Virus record (IMG/VR): IMGVR_UViG_3300021375_000044 | Coordinates: 1-48,398 of that record | Reading direction: 5' to 3' (one strand) | DNA: 48,398 bases | DNA from: a virus | Shown: in pieces, positions 38,372 to 47,716 of the stretch | Layout: each line of letters begins with the position of its first letter | How positions within the stretch are numbered: position 1 is the first letter of the stretch | Made by a program: the position numbers and the translations under genes | The notes under the pieces: model-generated | What the model saw: the letters and a program-made list of their open reading frames with translations, nothing else | What the model was told of the DNA's origin: nothing | Database searches by the model: none

Positions 38372-40492
38372 ATGAACCCTAGTGATTTTGAAGACGACTA
38401 CGAAGAGAATATTGAATCTGCGGATTCTTCATACATTGAAGATGTAAAGGAGAAAGAGTTAGAATCTGATCCTTCTGTAGGTAATATTATAGGTTTTATA
38501 AACGAACGTTTCACTAAAGCTGAAGATGCAAGACGTGTAGACGAAGACAGATGGATGAAGTCCTACAGGAATTACAGAGGCTTATATAGTCCTGATGTAC
38601 AGTTCACTGAAGCTGAAAGATCTCGTGTATTCGTAAAAGTAACTAAGACTAAAACTCTAGCCGCTTACGGGCAGATAGTAGATGTACTATTCGGTAACAA
38701 TAAGTTTCCTATTAATGTAGATCCTACTACTTTACCTGAAGGTGTAGCTGACTCTGTACACTTTAACTTAGATCCTGCGGCTGATGAAGCTACAGACGAA
38801 CTAAAACAAACCTTTGCTCCTTTCTCTACAGAAGAGTCTAGACTACAACCGGGCGAGACAATGCAACAGTTGTCGGAACGTCTAGGTGGTATGGCTAACA
38901 AACTAGAGCCTGTAATGGATAAACTAGTTGAAGGGCCGGGAACTACTCCTTCTACTGTAACAGTGCGTCCTGCACAAGTTGCCGCTAAGAAGATGCAGAA
39001 AAAGATACATGATCAGTTAGAAGAAAGCGGAGCTAACAAACAGCTTCGCTTAGCCGCATTTGAATGTGCCTTATTCGGTACAGGTATAATGAAAGGCCCA
39101 TTCGCTACAAACAAAGAGTACCCTCGTTGGGATGACGAAGGTAACTACGATCCTGTAATCAAGACTGTACCATCTACGAGTAACGTTTCTATATGGGACT
39201 TCTATCCTGACCCTGATGCGGCTAACATGGATGAAGCTGAGTACATAATCGAAAGACACAAGATGTCACGCTCACAACTAAGAGCACTCAAAGGTCGTCC
39301 TTTCTTCCGTGACAACTCTATAGACACAGCTATTAAGTTAGGTGAGTCCTACGAGAAGAAGTGGTGGGAGCAAGTCATGGAGGACGATGAGCAAGGCTCT
39401 AAAGCAGAACGCTATGAAGTAAAAGAGTTCTGGGGTTTTGTTGATCGTGAAGTACTAGAAGATCATGACCTTAAGATTCCTAGTGAGTTAAAAGATTCAG
39501 AACAAATAAACGTAAACCTATGGTCGTGTAACGGTCAAGTTATTCGTATGGTTATGAATCCTTTTAAACCTGCTCTTATACCTTACTATGCCGTGCCTTA
39601 CGAGATCAATCCTTACAGCTTCTTTGGCGTAGGTATTGCAGAGAACATGGATGACACCCAGACATTAATGAATGGCTTCATGCGTATGGCTGTTGATAAT
39701 GCTGTACTATCAGGTAACTTACTGATTGAAGTAGACGAGACTAACTTAGTTCCGGGACAAGACCTATCGGTATATCCGGGCAAAGTCTTTAGGAGACAGG
39801 GTGGTGCTCCGGGTCAAGCTATCTTTGGCACTAAGTTCCCTAACGTCTCAGGTGAGAACATGCAGTTGTTCGATAAGGCAAGAGTATTGTCAGACGAATC
39901 AACAGGATTCCCTAGCTTTGCTCACGGTCAAACAGGTGTGTCTGGTGTAGGTCGTACAGCTTCAGGTATCTCTATGCTTATGTCAGCGGCTAACGGTTCT
40001 ATTCGTACAGTTATTAAGAACGTAGATGATTACCTATTGAATCCTTTAGGCAAAGCTTTCTTTAGTTTTAATATGCAGTTCGACTATGATCCTAGCATCA
40101 AGGGTGACTTAGACGTAAAGGCTCAAGGTACTGCTTCTCTCATGGCTAACGAAGTCAGATCACAACGACTAATGCAATTCTTACAAGTTGCACAGAATCC
40201 TACTCTAGCTCCGTTTGCTAAGATGGACTATATCATTCGTGAGATTGCTATAAGCATGGACTTAGATCCTGACAAGGTGACAAACTCTATGGATGATGCG
40301 GCAATACAGGCTGAGATACTTAAAGGCTTCCAAGCTCCTCCTGAGCCTACTGATCCAAATGCACCACCTACAGCACCTCAAGGACAAGCTCCTACAGGCC
40401 CACAAGATATGACTGGTGGCGGCGGTGGTAACATAGGTGTAGGTGCGGCGGCTACGCCCGGAGAGCCGGGATTTAGTGGGAACGTACAGTAA
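38372..40492 (+). CDS. Portal protein
   Basis: A 706-residue protein following TerL. The N-terminal acidic region leads to RRVDEDRWMKSYRNYRGLYS and an extended central domain. NPYSFFGVGIAENMDDTQTL is a typical portal stem/clip motif, followed by PSFAHGQTGVSGVGRTASGI. The Pro/Gly-rich C-terminal tail (DPNAPPTAPQGQAPTG) is common in podovirus portals. It forms the dodecameric vertex for packaging and ejection. Confidence 0.88.
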   Translation: MNPSDFEDDYEENIESADSSYIEDVKEKELESDPSVGNIIGFINERFTKAEDARRVDEDRWMKSYRNYRGLYSPDVQFTEAERSRVFVKVTKTKTLAAYGQIVDVLFGNNKFPINVDPTTLPEGVADSVHFNLDPAADEATDELKQTFAPFSTEESRLQPGETMQQLSERLGGMANKLEPVMDKLVEGPGTTPSTVTVRPAQVAAKKMQKKIHDQLEESGANKQLRLAAFECALFGTGIMKGPFATNKEYPRWDDEGNYDPVIKTVPSTSNVSIWDFYPDPDAANMDEAEYIIERHKMSRSQLRALKGRPFFRDNSIDTAIKLGESYEKKWWEQVMEDDEQGSKAERYEVKEFWGFVDREVLEDHDLKIPSELKDSEQINVNLWSCNGQVIRMVMNPFKPALIPYYAVPYEINPYSFFGVGIAENMDDTQTLMNGFMRMAVDNAVLSGNLLIEVDETNLVPGQDLSVYPGKVFRRQGGAPGQAIFGTKFPNVSGENMQLFDKARVLSDESTGFPSFAHGQTGVSGVGRTASGISMLMSAANGSIRTVIKNVDDYLLNPLGKAFFSFNMQFDYDPSIKGDLDVKAQGTASLMANEVRSQRLMQFLQVAQNPTLAPFAKMDYIIREIAISMDLDPDKVTNSMDDAAIQAEILKGFQAPPEPTDPNAPPTAPQGQAPTGPQDMTGGGGGNIGVGAAATPGEPGFSGNVQ

Positions 40493-41733
40493 TGGGAGCA
40501 CTCAGTAAACTCATAGCTAAAGAGTTAAGCTCTGCTTTAGGTATAGCTGATAACCCTAAGTATAACCCTGCGTTTAAAGATAAGTCTAAAACTAACATGA
40601 GGGCTTTACAAACACTAGAAGATGAACAAGACTTTGGTGATGATTTAGGTCAGTATATACCTGATGATAATGATATGCCTACTGCTGAAGAGTTTTATGA
40701 TGTCTATGGAGATGATAATCCTAATGCATTATATGATATGCAAGATATATTTGACACTGATGATCCTGATTATGTAGACTTGGTGTATGGAGATTTAGAT
40801 GGAACAAAGACAACCTATTCTAACAAGACAAATTTAACAACTTTTTATAGCCCTTTAATGTCTGCTCTTGACGAAGCACCTATATCCGAAAAAGGGACTC
40901 TAGGTAAAAACATAAATGCTTTTGTGCGTAAACGTGCTCCTAAGATGAGTAAAGGTGAGTTAGATTATACAGGAGATTTTTTAGAGCCTAATAAAAAGTA
41001 TACTAGAGAGCAAGCTCAAGATGCGGCTTACGATAAAGGTTTTACTATAGAAGCAAATGTAGGATCAGTTCAATATCAAAATATGCAGAGGCAAGATATA
41101 AATACTTTGTTTAATCCTGAGTATGGTTATTTTGAAATAACATTAGATCTAGAGCGCAATACAAACAAATCTAAAAAGATAGACTTAAAAACACACCACT
41201 CTAATAATACTATAGCTCATGCTAGGATAGGTCATTATGCTACTCAAGATGATCAATATTATTTAATAGAAGAGCTTCAAAGTGATATGTTACAAAAGAA
41301 CAGTAACGTTAAAGATCTGCCATTAAAGAAAAATAAAGATTATATACGAAATTTATTACAGGCTACATTTATCTTAGCTAAAAAGAACGGCATAAATAAA
41401 ATAGTAATGCCTCCCGTAAAAAGACTTAGAGATCCTAGAGTAGATGATTTACGTGCTTCTTCTAAAGATGAGGGAGCAAAGGTATTTAATGAAACCTACA
41501 ATATAGCTTTTAAGAAAGCCTTAAAATCCTTTCAGAATGAGTATCCTAGTGGTACAATTAAGACAGGAGAAAGAGAACTTCCTTACTATTCCGCATACTT
41601 GCCATCAAAAGATAAACGCACTGAAGTAGGTTTTGAAATAGATATAACAGAGTTAGACCTAGATAATCTTGTACCTCGCTTCAACGAAGGTGGCTTAGTT
41701 AAGAAGCCCGGCTTAATGCAAAGACCCTCATAA
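40492..41733 (+). CDS. Polyvalent-type protein with EELQSD domain, unknown
   Basis: A 413-residue protein. The N-terminal third is acidic and low-complexity. Residues about 245-350 carry HARIGHYATQ, YYLIEELQSDMLQK and LQATFILAKKNGINKIVMPP. These resemble the EEIQSDW domain repeatedly found in large polyvalent proteins of phages and mobile elements. The end, NEGGLVKKPGLMQRPS, has the GG-K tail seen in other virion genes here. Lying between portal and scaffold, it is likely packaged or structural. Confidence 0.7.
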   Translation: MGALSKLIAKELSSALGIADNPKYNPAFKDKSKTNMRALQTLEDEQDFGDDLGQYIPDDNDMPTAEEFYDVYGDDNPNALYDMQDIFDTDDPDYVDLVYGDLDGTKTTYSNKTNLTTFYSPLMSALDEAPISEKGTLGKNINAFVRKRAPKMSKGELDYTGDFLEPNKKYTREQAQDAAYDKGFTIEANVGSVQYQNMQRQDINTLFNPEYGYFEITLDLERNTNKSKKIDLKTHHSNNTIAHARIGHYATQDDQYYLIEELQSDMLQKNSNVKDLPLKKNKDYIRNLLQATFILAKKNGINKIVMPPVKRLRDPRVDDLRASSKDEGAKVFNETYNIAFKKALKSFQNEYPSGTIKTGERELPYYSAYLPSKDKRTEVGFEIDITELDLDNLVPRFNEGGLVKKPGLMQRPS

Positions 41734-41927
41734 TGCAAATAAAGAAACTAGTAAACGACAAACCCTTATGGGATTCTTTCTGTGAAACTCTTGATGCTAA
41801 GATAGCTCAGACACACAAGAAGATGGAACAAGTTACAACTACAGATGAAATGTTTCGTTGTCAAGGCGAGATAGCAGGACTACGAAAACTTAAATACTTA
41901 AGGGATGAAGTAAATGGCAACTCCTAA
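41733..41927 (+). CDS. Small helical protein
   Basis: A 64-residue product, MQIKKLVNDKPLWDSFCETL then IAQTHKKMEQVTTTDEMFRC, a short coiled-coil hairpin. ATG overlaps the upstream stop (TAATG) and its end overlaps the next gene by 14 bases. Similar small helical proteins follow the portal in other podoviruses; function unknown. Confidence 0.75.
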   Translation: MQIKKLVNDKPLWDSFCETLDAKIAQTHKKMEQVTTTDEMFRCQGEIAGLRKLKYLRDEVNGNS

Positions 41928-44601
41928 ACTAAGACCTGAAGGATTAGGTATACCTAAAGAAAGACAGAAAGACGGTAGCACTCTTGAGTTTATTAATACA
42001 AGAGGTAGACCTAAACCTAGACCTAAAGATCTTATGAGTGATGAACCTCGTACCGTACCTGACTTTATGGAGAGTCAATATAAATTAAATGGAGAGACTG
42101 TAAAGTTAGATATTGCTAGGACGGCTAATCCTGTATCTATGTTAGGTCTTATTAAAGGTAATACATTTAAACTTATTGATGAAGACCCGATGAATTATAC
42201 AGGTCTTTACTACCCTAGTAGAGACGATAAAGAGGGAGGTTATTTTGAGGGTGAAGGTGCAGGAAAGCACATGTCAGATAATTACCCAGAGCAAGATACT
42301 TTAGAGATAAATGATATTGCTTTTTCTGGCGTAAAAGGGCCTGAAGACTCTCTAGCTCCTGTACATGAACTTATGCATAGAGGCTTAGAAGAATTACGTT
42401 TAGCCTACCCTGAAGAGGATGCATCTAAAATAATAGGGGAAGAAGCCGCTTTTGTATTACACTATGATCAGCCTGATGTAGAACATGTTTTACTAGAGGC
42501 TATGCTTGAAAGTAGAGGTCATAGACATAAAGATCAACACAAACATAGATATAGGCATGTTAGCAATTTAAATGATACAGACGTTACGTCTATATACCAA
42601 TCTATTACTCCTATATTTGAACTATCAAATACTCTATTAGAAGAGAGAGGCTATAAGCCCGAACAAGTCATGTCAGAACTAGCAGAAGAAGAAGCTGGTA
42701 GAATGAAAAGATATGGTCAAGACTTCGAACAGCCTAACTTATGGAATAAACTAAAAACAAAATTGGGTTTCGCTATCGGCGGCCTAGCAACAGAAGAAAC
42801 CCCAAGGAGCAACTCAATGAGCAGACAAATGGAAATGGCATTAACTGGTGGATCTAATGAAGTAGACCCAGTAAGCGGAAACGAAGTTCCTCCGGGATCT
42901 TTACCTGAAGAAGTGCGTGATGATATAGACGCTAGACTTAGTGAAGGTGAATATGTTGTACCTGCAGATGTCGTTCGTTACTTTGGTGTGAAGGTCTTCG
43001 AAGACATGCGTAATGAGGCTAAGATGGGTCTATCTCAAATGGATGCAGATGGACGTATAGGCGGAGAGCCTATGCCAGCAATGCCCACAGAAGGTGGTAT
43101 GGAAGGTATGCAAGACATAACAGAAGAAGACTTAGCCGCACTAGAGCAAGCTATGGCTACGGGTGTAGCTGATGGTGGCTTGATGGATAAGTTAGCTACT
43201 GCCGCTAAGAGTGACAAGCTAATCAATGCTCGTATGAATGCTAAAGGTATGTCTGTAGGTTATAAAGAAGGGGGTGCAGTTCAAGCTCCTCTTAACACTA
43301 ACCCTACAAGAATAGATGCACTTATAGATAAGTTTATGGTAGCGGCACAGAATAGCCCAGCGTTAATGCAAGAGCTTGCTAGTAGAGGTGTTACACTAAA
43401 TACGACTGGTGCTAATCTAAACCCTCAACAGATGCAGTCAGCTAACAGGCAAACTGAAAGAGCTTTTAATACAGGTGGTGCATTAGGTTTTACTCCTAGT
43501 AACTACGGCTTAGGTTTCTCTGTCTTTGGTGGAGGTGCAGGAGCAGGGACTTCTCCCGTACAAGAGATTGAGACTATAATGGTAGAGTATCATAACCCTA
43601 CTACAGGTGATACTATGATGATAGCTCATGATAAAGCTACTAACCAACCTACACAAGTTGTACCTGCAGGTTATGTAATAAAGACAACAGCAGTTGCTCC
43701 GGTTGATCCTGTAGATACAGTAGCACCTAGAGAAAACAGAGATGAGGATACTCGTAGTGCCTCTCAGAAGCTACTAGAAGAATCCATGAAAGATACTGAT
43801 TGGATGGAAAGATATGACTATAGTAGCCCTGAAGGTCTTTATCAGACTACCAAAGCGGCTATGGAAGCTGAGTTAGAAGAACAAGCTGGTATTATAAAGT
43901 TTATTGGTAAGTTTGATAAGTCAGGCTTTATTACTAATAGAAATGAAATGATGATACTAGGGCAGACTAACGCACACATACGTATGTTAGAAAAGCAAGG
44001 TCAGACATCTCCTGAAGAGATTGCAGAACTTAAGGAACTAGCCGCACAATATAAAGAAGCAAATGGATTAGATGGTTTTGCTATGGGCTTAGTAACTAAC
44101 GGATGGGGTTTAACAGACGTAATTAAAGATACTCTAGGAGATGATCTATTTGCTAATACTACATCTTCAAGAACTAGTGTTGGTACTTCTTTTGATCCTA
44201 TAGCTTCAAGAGAAGCACAAAGAAACTTAAGTGCTGATAGAGATAGAAAAGTCAGCAAAGCAGAATCAGACAGAATAACTAAAACTGTTGCCGCTATGAA
44301 GAACAAAAGCGGTAAGGCTACAGTAGATTCGTCAAGAAGTCGTACAGATTCTAGTGGTAAAAGGGCTGGCGATGTAGGTTACGAGAGTGCCTTAGCTAAA
44401 AGAGCTAGACTAGCTAGAGAGAGTAGTTCTAGCCCTGTTCGTAAAACAAGCTCAAATAATAATTCTAATAATAGAAACACTAGTTCTAATAATTCCGGTT
44501 CTAAATATAGCGCAGGTAAAGGACGAACCGGTAATAGCAAAACAGATTGGAGCAAGCCCGGAAAATATAATAAGGGCGGCTTGATGAAGAAGAAAAAGTA
44601 A
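41914..44601 (+). CDS. Large multidomain virion protein with zincin-like motif
   Basis: An 895-residue protein. Residues 151-155, within APVHELMHRGLEE, form an HExxH zinc-protease-type motif, followed by EEAAFVLH and a His-rich segment (HRHKDQHKHRYRH). Residues about 330-360 hold EGEYVVPADVVRYFGVKV, a motif I recall in virion-associated proteins of marine phages. Later parts are Gly/Ala-rich, then Ser/Arg/Asn-rich, ending NKGGLMKKKK. It may be a head-associated scaffold or maturation factor. Protease activity is only suggested by one motif. Confidence 0.75.
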   Translation: MATPKLRPEGLGIPKERQKDGSTLEFINTRGRPKPRPKDLMSDEPRTVPDFMESQYKLNGETVKLDIARTANPVSMLGLIKGNTFKLIDEDPMNYTGLYYPSRDDKEGGYFEGEGAGKHMSDNYPEQDTLEINDIAFSGVKGPEDSLAPVHELMHRGLEELRLAYPEEDASKIIGEEAAFVLHYDQPDVEHVLLEAMLESRGHRHKDQHKHRYRHVSNLNDTDVTSIYQSITPIFELSNTLLEERGYKPEQVMSELAEEEAGRMKRYGQDFEQPNLWNKLKTKLGFAIGGLATEETPRSNSMSRQMEMALTGGSNEVDPVSGNEVPPGSLPEEVRDDIDARLSEGEYVVPADVVRYFGVKVFEDMRNEAKMGLSQMDADGRIGGEPMPAMPTEGGMEGMQDITEEDLAALEQAMATGVADGGLMDKLATAAKSDKLINARMNAKGMSVGYKEGGAVQAPLNTNPTRIDALIDKFMVAAQNSPALMQELASRGVTLNTTGANLNPQQMQSANRQTERAFNTGGALGFTPSNYGLGFSVFGGGAGAGTSPVQEIETIMVEYHNPTTGDTMMIAHDKATNQPTQVVPAGYVIKTTAVAPVDPVDTVAPRENRDEDTRSASQKLLEESMKDTDWMERYDYSSPEGLYQTTKAAMEAELEEQAGIIKFIGKFDKSGFITNRNEMMILGQTNAHIRMLEKQGQTSPEEIAELKELAAQYKEANGLDGFAMGLVTNGWGLTDVIKDTLGDDLFANTTSSRTSVGTSFDPIASREAQRNLSADRDRKVSKAESDRITKTVAAMKNKSGKATVDSSRSRTDSSGKRAGDVGYESALAKRARLARESSSSPVRKTSSNNNSNNRNTSSNNSGSKYSAGKGRTGNSKTDWSKPGKYNKGGLMKKKK

Positions 44602-44637
44602 TAACTAAAAGACTATCCTATAAAACTATAAGGCTAC

Positions 44638-44651
44638 CCGGCTTAGGCCGG
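44638..44651 (+). other. GC-rich hairpin before the scaffold gene
   Basis: CCGGC pairs with GCCGG around TTAG, 23 bases before the ATG at 44674. No U-tract follows. A processing or stabilising hairpin in a polycistronic message is more likely than a terminator. Confidence 0.4.
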
Positions 44652-44673
44652 CCCCAACATAAAGGAATATAAT

Positions 44674-45576
44674 ATGCCTGAATTAGAAACAGTAGAAACT
44701 CCTAAAGTAGCAGGGTTTGTTGATCCTAACTACACCAATAAAGCTAATAGGAGACGTATCGAGCAAGAAGAAGCAGAGCTAGACAAGCTCATGAAAGGGG
44801 AACAGAATGAGGAAGATACTTCAGAAGATCAAGAACCTGATGGTGAGACTCAAGAACTTAGTGATGAATCTGATAAGAAAGATGAAACGTTAAGTAGTGA
44901 AGAACGTACATACAAGAAACGTTATAGTGATTTACGTGATCATCTAAACAAACAGTCTGCGGAGATCAAACAGCTACAGGCTAAACTAGAGAATGCTGAA
45001 ACAAGCGGTACTCTTAGGCCACCTAAGTCAGACGAAGATATTGAGGCGTGGGCTAATGAGTTTCCTGACATTGCGGCTATAGTAGAAACTATTGCATCTA
45101 AGAAAGCAGAGGAACGATTCTCTGGTGCTGAGGCAAGGCTACAAGAGATTGATCGGATTAGCGAAGAAGCTACTCGTAGTAAGCTAGAACAAGAAATCAG
45201 AGCCATACACCCTGACTTTGATGAACTACGTGATAGTGATGCTTTCCATGACTGGGCTAAGAAAGAACCTAAATGGGTCAAAGATGCTCTATACGACAAC
45301 TCTGAAGATCCTGCATCAGTTGCTCGTGTAATAGATTTATACAAGATGGCTAAAGGTTTAGATACTAAGTCTAAAAAGAAAGCCACTAAAGCGGCGGCTT
45401 CTGCAGTAGTAACTAAACGTTCTACTAAGCCTGACTCTAATGATATAGCCGGACACTTTAGCGAGTCTCAGGTACACAAGATGACAGCAGATCAGTACGA
45501 AAAGAATGCTGATGCTATCATGGAAGCAATACGTGCAGGTAAGTTCACCTACGATATGACAGGTGGCGCACGATAA
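44674..45576 (+). CDS. Scaffold protein
   Basis: A 300-residue protein directly upstream of the capsid gene. Very acidic N-terminal 75 residues (EEDTSEDQEPDGETQELSDE), a coiled coil (YSDLRDHLNKQSAEIKQLQA), then helical segments, an Ala/Lys-rich linker, and the C-terminal DQYEKNADAIMEAIRAG, FTYDMTGGAR. This layout is usual for podovirus scaffolds, which template procapsid assembly through the C-terminus. Confidence 0.85.
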   Translation: MPELETVETPKVAGFVDPNYTNKANRRRIEQEEAELDKLMKGEQNEEDTSEDQEPDGETQELSDESDKKDETLSSEERTYKKRYSDLRDHLNKQSAEIKQLQAKLENAETSGTLRPPKSDEDIEAWANEFPDIAAIVETIASKKAEERFSGAEARLQEIDRISEEATRSKLEQEIRAIHPDFDELRDSDAFHDWAKKEPKWVKDALYDNSEDPASVARVIDLYKMAKGLDTKSKKKATKAAASAVVTKRSTKPDSNDIAGHFSESQVHKMTADQYEKNADAIMEAIRAGKFTYDMTGGAR

Positions 45577-45590
45577 TTGCAAATAAAGTA

Positions 45591-45618
45591 TTGACATCTA
45601 TGGTGTATCTAGTATAAC
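45591..45618 (+). promoter_or_regulatory. Promoter for the major capsid gene
   Basis: TTGACA (45591-45596), 16-bp spacer, TATAAC (45613-45618). It directs a leader of about 235 bases to the capsid ATG. A dedicated promoter fits the need for high capsid output. Confidence 0.7.
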
Positions 45619-45815
45619 TATAGGTGTCTTTAAAGAAATAGTAAGCCTCACTGTGTGACTACCTTACTATCTAAGACACTATCTCACTAAGTCTAAACAT
45701 ACCAATAATAAGACCTACCTGAACAAGTATAGGCCCGTGTATCTTTAACATCGTGACTGATCCTTACGAAGTAAAGCCTACATGCACCCTAGAAAGTACA
45801 GCCTCTTATAGGTTC

Positions 45816-45843
45816 GTTTAGCTTACTTAAAACTAAGCCAAAC
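45816..45843 (+). other. Stem-loop in the capsid mRNA leader
   Basis: GTTTAGCTTA pairs with TAAGCCAAAC (one A-C mismatch, 10-base arms) around CTTAAAAC. It ends 8 bases before the capsid SD (GGAGG). Hairpins placed like this often protect phage mRNAs from decay or set ribosome access. The rest of the 45597-45861 leader shows no gene or tRNA. Confidence 0.5.
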
Positions 45844-45861
45844 ACCCAATGGAGGATTATA

Positions 45862-46935
45862 ATGGCATTTGCAGTAGCAAGCGGATATACAAACTTACCG
45901 AATGGTAACTTTAGTTCCGTAATTTATTCAAAAAAAGTACAACTTGCATTCCGCAAGTCCACAGTTTGTGGAGACATAACTAACTCTGATTATTTCGGTG
46001 AGATCGCTGCACAAGGCGATACAGTGAAAATTATAAAAGAGCCTGAGGTAAGCGTATCAGCTTATGCTCGTGGTACAACAATAGCTGCACAAGATCTTGC
46101 AGACGCAGACTTCTCTCTAGTTGTAGATAAAGCAAACTACTTTGCATTTAAAATCGACGACATCGAAGAAGCACACTCCCATGTTAATTTCATGGACATG
46201 GCTACAAACCGTGCGGCTTTCCGCTTGGCTGATCAGCATGACCAAGAAGTATTGGGTTACTTAAGTGGTTACAAACAGTCTGCTCTACATGCTAACGCAG
46301 GTGCAGTAAACAACGTAGTAAATGGTACTAAAGCTAATACAGCGGCAGGTACAGACGAATTACTTGCAGCTAACAAGCTGAAAAAAGGTGACTTCGGAAA
46401 CATTACTACAACTTCAGCAGGGGAACACTCTATCCCAGTTGCCGCACGTTTACCCGGAGCAACTGCTTTACCAACAGCATACGTATCACCAGCAATGTTG
46501 ATTTCACGTATGGGTCGTTTGTTAGATCAGAACCAAGTAGACACTGCAGGTAGGTGGCTTGTACTTGATCCTATCATGATGGAAGTCCTTCGTGATGAAG
46601 ATTCACGTCTGTTTAACGCAGACTTCGGTGAGTCAGGTGGATTACGTAACGGTCTAGTCTTGAACAACTTCCACGGCTTCCGTGTATATACTTCAAGTAA
46701 CTTACCATCAGTAGGTACTGGTGCAGGTACAACAGGTACAGCTAACCAGAATGCTAACTACGGTGTTATCGTAGCTGGTCATGACTCAGCAGTAGCAACT
46801 GCAGAGCAAATCAACAAAACAGAAACATATCGTGATCCAGATTCATTCGCTGACATCTGCCGTGGTATGCATCTTTACGGGCGCAAGATCTTACGTCCAG
46901 AAGCGTTGATCACAGCTAAATATAACTTAGCATAA
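45862..46935 (+). CDS. Major capsid protein
   Basis: A 357-residue protein with strong SD and its own promoter. TKIIKEP-like beta segments (GDTVKIIKEPEVSVSAYARG), KANYFAFKIDDIEEAHSHVN in the P-domain position, and ARLPGATALPTAYVSPAMLI support an HK97-fold coat protein of the podovirus kind. Codon use is different from neighbours, with more GCA/GCT-GC pairs, as expected for a highly expressed gene. Forms the icosahedral shell on the scaffold. Confidence 0.9.
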   Translation: MAFAVASGYTNLPNGNFSSVIYSKKVQLAFRKSTVCGDITNSDYFGEIAAQGDTVKIIKEPEVSVSAYARGTTIAAQDLADADFSLVVDKANYFAFKIDDIEEAHSHVNFMDMATNRAAFRLADQHDQEVLGYLSGYKQSALHANAGAVNNVVNGTKANTAAGTDELLAANKLKKGDFGNITTTSAGEHSIPVAARLPGATALPTAYVSPAMLISRMGRLLDQNQVDTAGRWLVLDPIMMEVLRDEDSRLFNADFGESGGLRNGLVLNNFHGFRVYTSSNLPSVGTGAGTTGTANQNANYGVIVAGHDSAVATAEQINKTETYRDPDSFADICRGMHLYGRKILRPEALITAKYNLA

Positions 46936-46948
46936 TAAAACACTTTGA

Positions 46949-46975
46949 GGGGGCTGGCTTTATGTTAGCCCCTTT
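46949..46975 (+). terminator. Rho-independent terminator after the capsid gene
   Basis: GGGGCT (46950-46955) pairs with AGCCCC (46967-46972) around 11 bases, followed by TTTACGTACATTT. The U-tract is short, so some readthrough into the tail genes is likely. Confidence 0.65.
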
Positions 46976-47005
46976 ACGTACATTTAAAATCTCGTAGGAA
47001 TTAAC

Positions 47006-47716
47006 ATGACGACTTATATAAACCTAGTGAATGAATTACTTCGTCGTCTTAATGAAGTCGAGATTAGTGAGGTTGATTTTACTTCAACTAAAAACGTACA
47101 GTCACTAGCTAAAGATGCTATTAATTCCTCTATACGTGAAATACTACAAGACGCACAAGAGTGGCCTTTTACTTTAGTAACGTATCAGCAGACTTTATCT
47201 TCTGGTACTAGTACGTATGACTTTCCTTCTGACTTCTCAAAAGCAGACTGGGAAACCTTTTATTTAACAAATGCTGTGTCTGCCTATCCTACACAACTAC
47301 CTAGTATCTCTTATGAAAGTTATGTAGCAGATGTAAGAAGTTTAGATGATGTAGCTGGTACAGGTGGCTACGGTAAACCTACTACTATATATAAAACACA
47401 AAGCACTAAGTTTGGAGTTACACCTCCTCCCGATGCTTCGTATGTTATAGAGTATAGCTACTGGAAGTTCCCTACAGACTTAACTTTAAGTAGTGATGTT
47501 TGTATTATACCAGATAGATTTAGACATGTAGTACTTGATGGTGCTATGATGTACCTTATGCACTTTAGATCTAATGAACAATCGGCTCAGTTACACGCAG
47601 ATAAGTTTAAGAAGGGTATAAAGACGATGAGAAGATTGCTAGTAGACAGTAAAGATTACTTAAGTTCTACAGTAATAAACCGAATGGGAAACTCTTTTTA
47701 TAAGAATAGTGTTTAA
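47006..47716 (+). CDS. Head-tail adaptor / tail tubular protein A-like
   Basis: A 236-residue protein after the capsid gene. The N-terminus (INLVNELLRRLNEVEISEVD, KNVQSLAKDAINSSIREIL) and WPFTLVTYQQTLSSGTSTYD resemble the gatekeeper adaptor family (T7 gp11 type). It bridges portal and tail nozzle. Its stop overlaps the next ATG (TAATG). Confidence 0.8.
   Translation: MTTYINLVNELLRRLNEVEISEVDFTSTKNVQSLAKDAINSSIREILQDAQEWPFTLVTYQQTLSSGTSTYDFPSDFSKADWETFYLTNAVSAYPTQLPSISYESYVADVRSLDDVAGTGGYGKPTTIYKTQSTKFGVTPPPDASYVIEYSYWKFPTDLTLSSDVCIIPDRFRHVVLDGAMMYLMHFRSNEQSAQLHADKFKKGIKTMRRLLVDSKDYLSSTVINRMGNSFYKNSV

Noticed and set aside
45790-45840. tRNA-like GGTTCG element in the capsid leader
   Set aside because: No acceptor, D or anticodon stems can be drawn around it.
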